Shown here piece after piece: positions 5,208 through 6,097 of a stretch of DNA of 6,097 bases. A program made the translations under genes and the position numbers. Origin of the DNA: GCA-2737125 sp044336815. GTDB taxonomy: Bacteria; Actinomycetota; Actinomycetes; S36-B12. The notes beneath the pieces were generated by a model. It had not been told where the DNA came from. It ran no database searches and was given only the letters and a program-made list of their open reading frames with translations. Location of the stretch: the NCBI GenBank assembly GCA_044336815.1, contig JBIIOU010000128.1, positions 1-6,097 of the forward strand, written 5' to 3'. Every line of letters starts with the position of its first letter. The stretch's first letter is position 1.

Positions 5208-6097
5208 TTAATCGGTGGCGTGCAATGCGGTGTTTAGCCCGCCCCAGGTGCCGGTGCGCATGACAACTTCGATTGCACCGCTTTGGGAGTTACGTCGAAA
5301 CAGTAGGTTATCGGCTCCAGACACTTCACTAGCTTTTGCGACACTGCCGTCCGGCAAGGTGACTTTGGAGCCGGCGGTTACGTAAAGGCCAGCTTCGACA
5401 ACACAATTCGCTCCCAAGGACAAGCCGACTCCTGCGTTAGCACCGATCAAGCAGCCCTTGCCAATGCTGACAACTTCCTTGCCTCCGCCAGACAAAGTGC
5501 CCATGATTGAGGCCCCGCCACCGATGTCAGAGCCGTCATCGACGACCACGCCTGCCGAGATGCGGCCCTCGACCATAGAGGTGCCCAAAGTGCCGGCATT
5601 GAAATTGACGAACCCCTCGTGCATGACCACGGTGCCCGATGCCAAGTGGGCACCTAGGCGAACCCGATCGGCGTCGGCGATGCGCACGCCACTTGGTACT
5701 ACGTAATCGACCATCCGCGGGAACCGGTCGACTCCGTAGACGGTTAGGTGATGGCCTTTTGACCGAGCGCGAAGGCGCACCTCGGTGAGTCGATCAAGGG
5801 GCACGGGGCCAGAATCGGTCCAGGCAACGATTGGAAGCAACCCGAATATCCCGTCAAGGTTTATGGTGCGCGGCTTCACGATGCGGTGCGAGAGCAGGTG
5901 TAGTCGTAGGTAGGCATCGGCGGTGTCGAGTGGTGGCGCTGCCAAATCGGCGATAGTTGTGGAAATGCTGCGGACCTGAGCTCCGATGGTTTCGGTTGAG
6001 TTGATGCCGCTACTGATATCAGGGACATCCTTTGGGATGGCACCGAGTGTCGGGGCCGGATACCAGACGTCCAGTACAACATCGCCAGCTACCGTCG
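5208..6097 (-). CDS. dapD: 2,3,4,5-tetrahydropyridine-2,6-dicarboxylate N-succinyltransferase (N-terminus beyond window)
   Basis: Transfers succinyl from succinyl-CoA to tetrahydrodipicolinate in the succinylase branch of meso-diaminopimelate and lysine synthesis; cytosolic, trimeric in the family. About 295 codons are visible and the frame is open to the right edge. By comparison with the 317-residue M. tuberculosis DapD, only some 10-20 N-terminal residues are missing. The N-terminal part has LDVWYPAP, then DAYLRLHLLSHR, followed by VYGVDRFPRMVDYVVPSGVR. The left-handed beta-helix shows hexapeptide-type repeats, with EGFVNFNAGTLG, MVEGRISAG and GGGASIMGTLSGGG. The glutamate of MVEGR (codon 5570-5568) and the glycine of ASIMG correspond to catalytic Glu199 and oxyanion Gly222 of the mycobacterial enzyme, with the same 23-residue separation. 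The conserved tail NLLFRRN is present. A TTG at 5945 is internal, not the start, because family-conserved sequence continues upstream of it. The gene is convergent with the clpC-side genes. Confidence 0.96.
   Translation of the reverse strand, partial: TVAGDVVLDVWYPAPTLGAIPKDVPDISSGINSTETIGAQVRSISTTIADLAAPPLDTADAYLRLHLLSHRIVKPRTINLDGIFGLLPIVAWTDSGPVPLDRLTEVRLRARSKGHHLTVYGVDRFPRMVDYVVPSGVRIADADRVRLGAHLASGTVVMHEGFVNFNAGTLGTSMVEGRISAGVVVDDGSDIGGGASIMGTLSGGGKEVVSIGKGCLIGANAGVGLSLGANCVVEAGLYVTAGSKVTLPDGSVAKASEVSGADNLLFRRNSQSGAIEVVMRTGTWGGLNTALHATD

Noticed and set aside
5208..5945. Start of dapD at the TTG near 5945
   Set aside because: The frame stays open to the window edge and encodes family-conserved residues upstream (LDVWYPAP), so the true start lies outside the window.
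1..6097. tRNA, rRNA, CRISPR array, insertion sequence, phage or toxin-antitoxin genes
   Set aside because: None seen; nearly all of the window is accounted for by housekeeping genes plus one small membrane-protein gene.

Overview
This window looks like a chromosomal housekeeping segment from an actinobacterium (Actinomycetota). Three things point that way. Enolase is followed directly by an FtsB/DivIC-type septum protein, a classic actinobacterial gene pair. The ClpC is of the ClpC1 type. The dapD product belongs to the actinobacterial tetrahydrodipicolinate N-succinyltransferase group. GC content looks moderate rather than very high, so a lower-GC environmental lineage is possible, but the genus cannot be named from the sequence alone.

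Layout, left to right. At the left edge is the N-terminus of an FAD-dependent oxidoreductase of the dimethylglycine/sarcosine dehydrogenase type, on the minus strand. A 66-bp divergent spacer follows, then eno on the plus strand and, 30 bp later, a divIC/ftsB-like gene that is probably co-transcribed. A 195-bp spacer without genes comes next. It is the main regulatory region here, carrying a ClgR-like operator candidate, several short inverted repeats and a good Shine-Dalgarno site, and it leads into a complete clpC. Forty bases after clpC, behind a strong Shine-Dalgarno sequence, is a gene for a single-pass membrane protein of unknown function. Converging on it from the right is dapD on the minus strand, whose extreme N-terminus lies beyond the window.

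Functionally, eno (glycolysis), divIC (division), clpC (regulated proteolysis) and dapD (lysine and meso-diaminopimelate, hence cell wall) are core genes. The unknown membrane protein is the only gene of undetermined role, and its position suggests transcription together with clpC. I see no mobile element, phage gene, CRISPR array, tRNA or rRNA, and no evidence of a novel multi-gene system. The points most worth checking are the clpC control region, the clpC-linked membrane protein, the possibly leaderless eno transcript, the rearranged gene order, and a perfect 41-bp repeat inside clpC.
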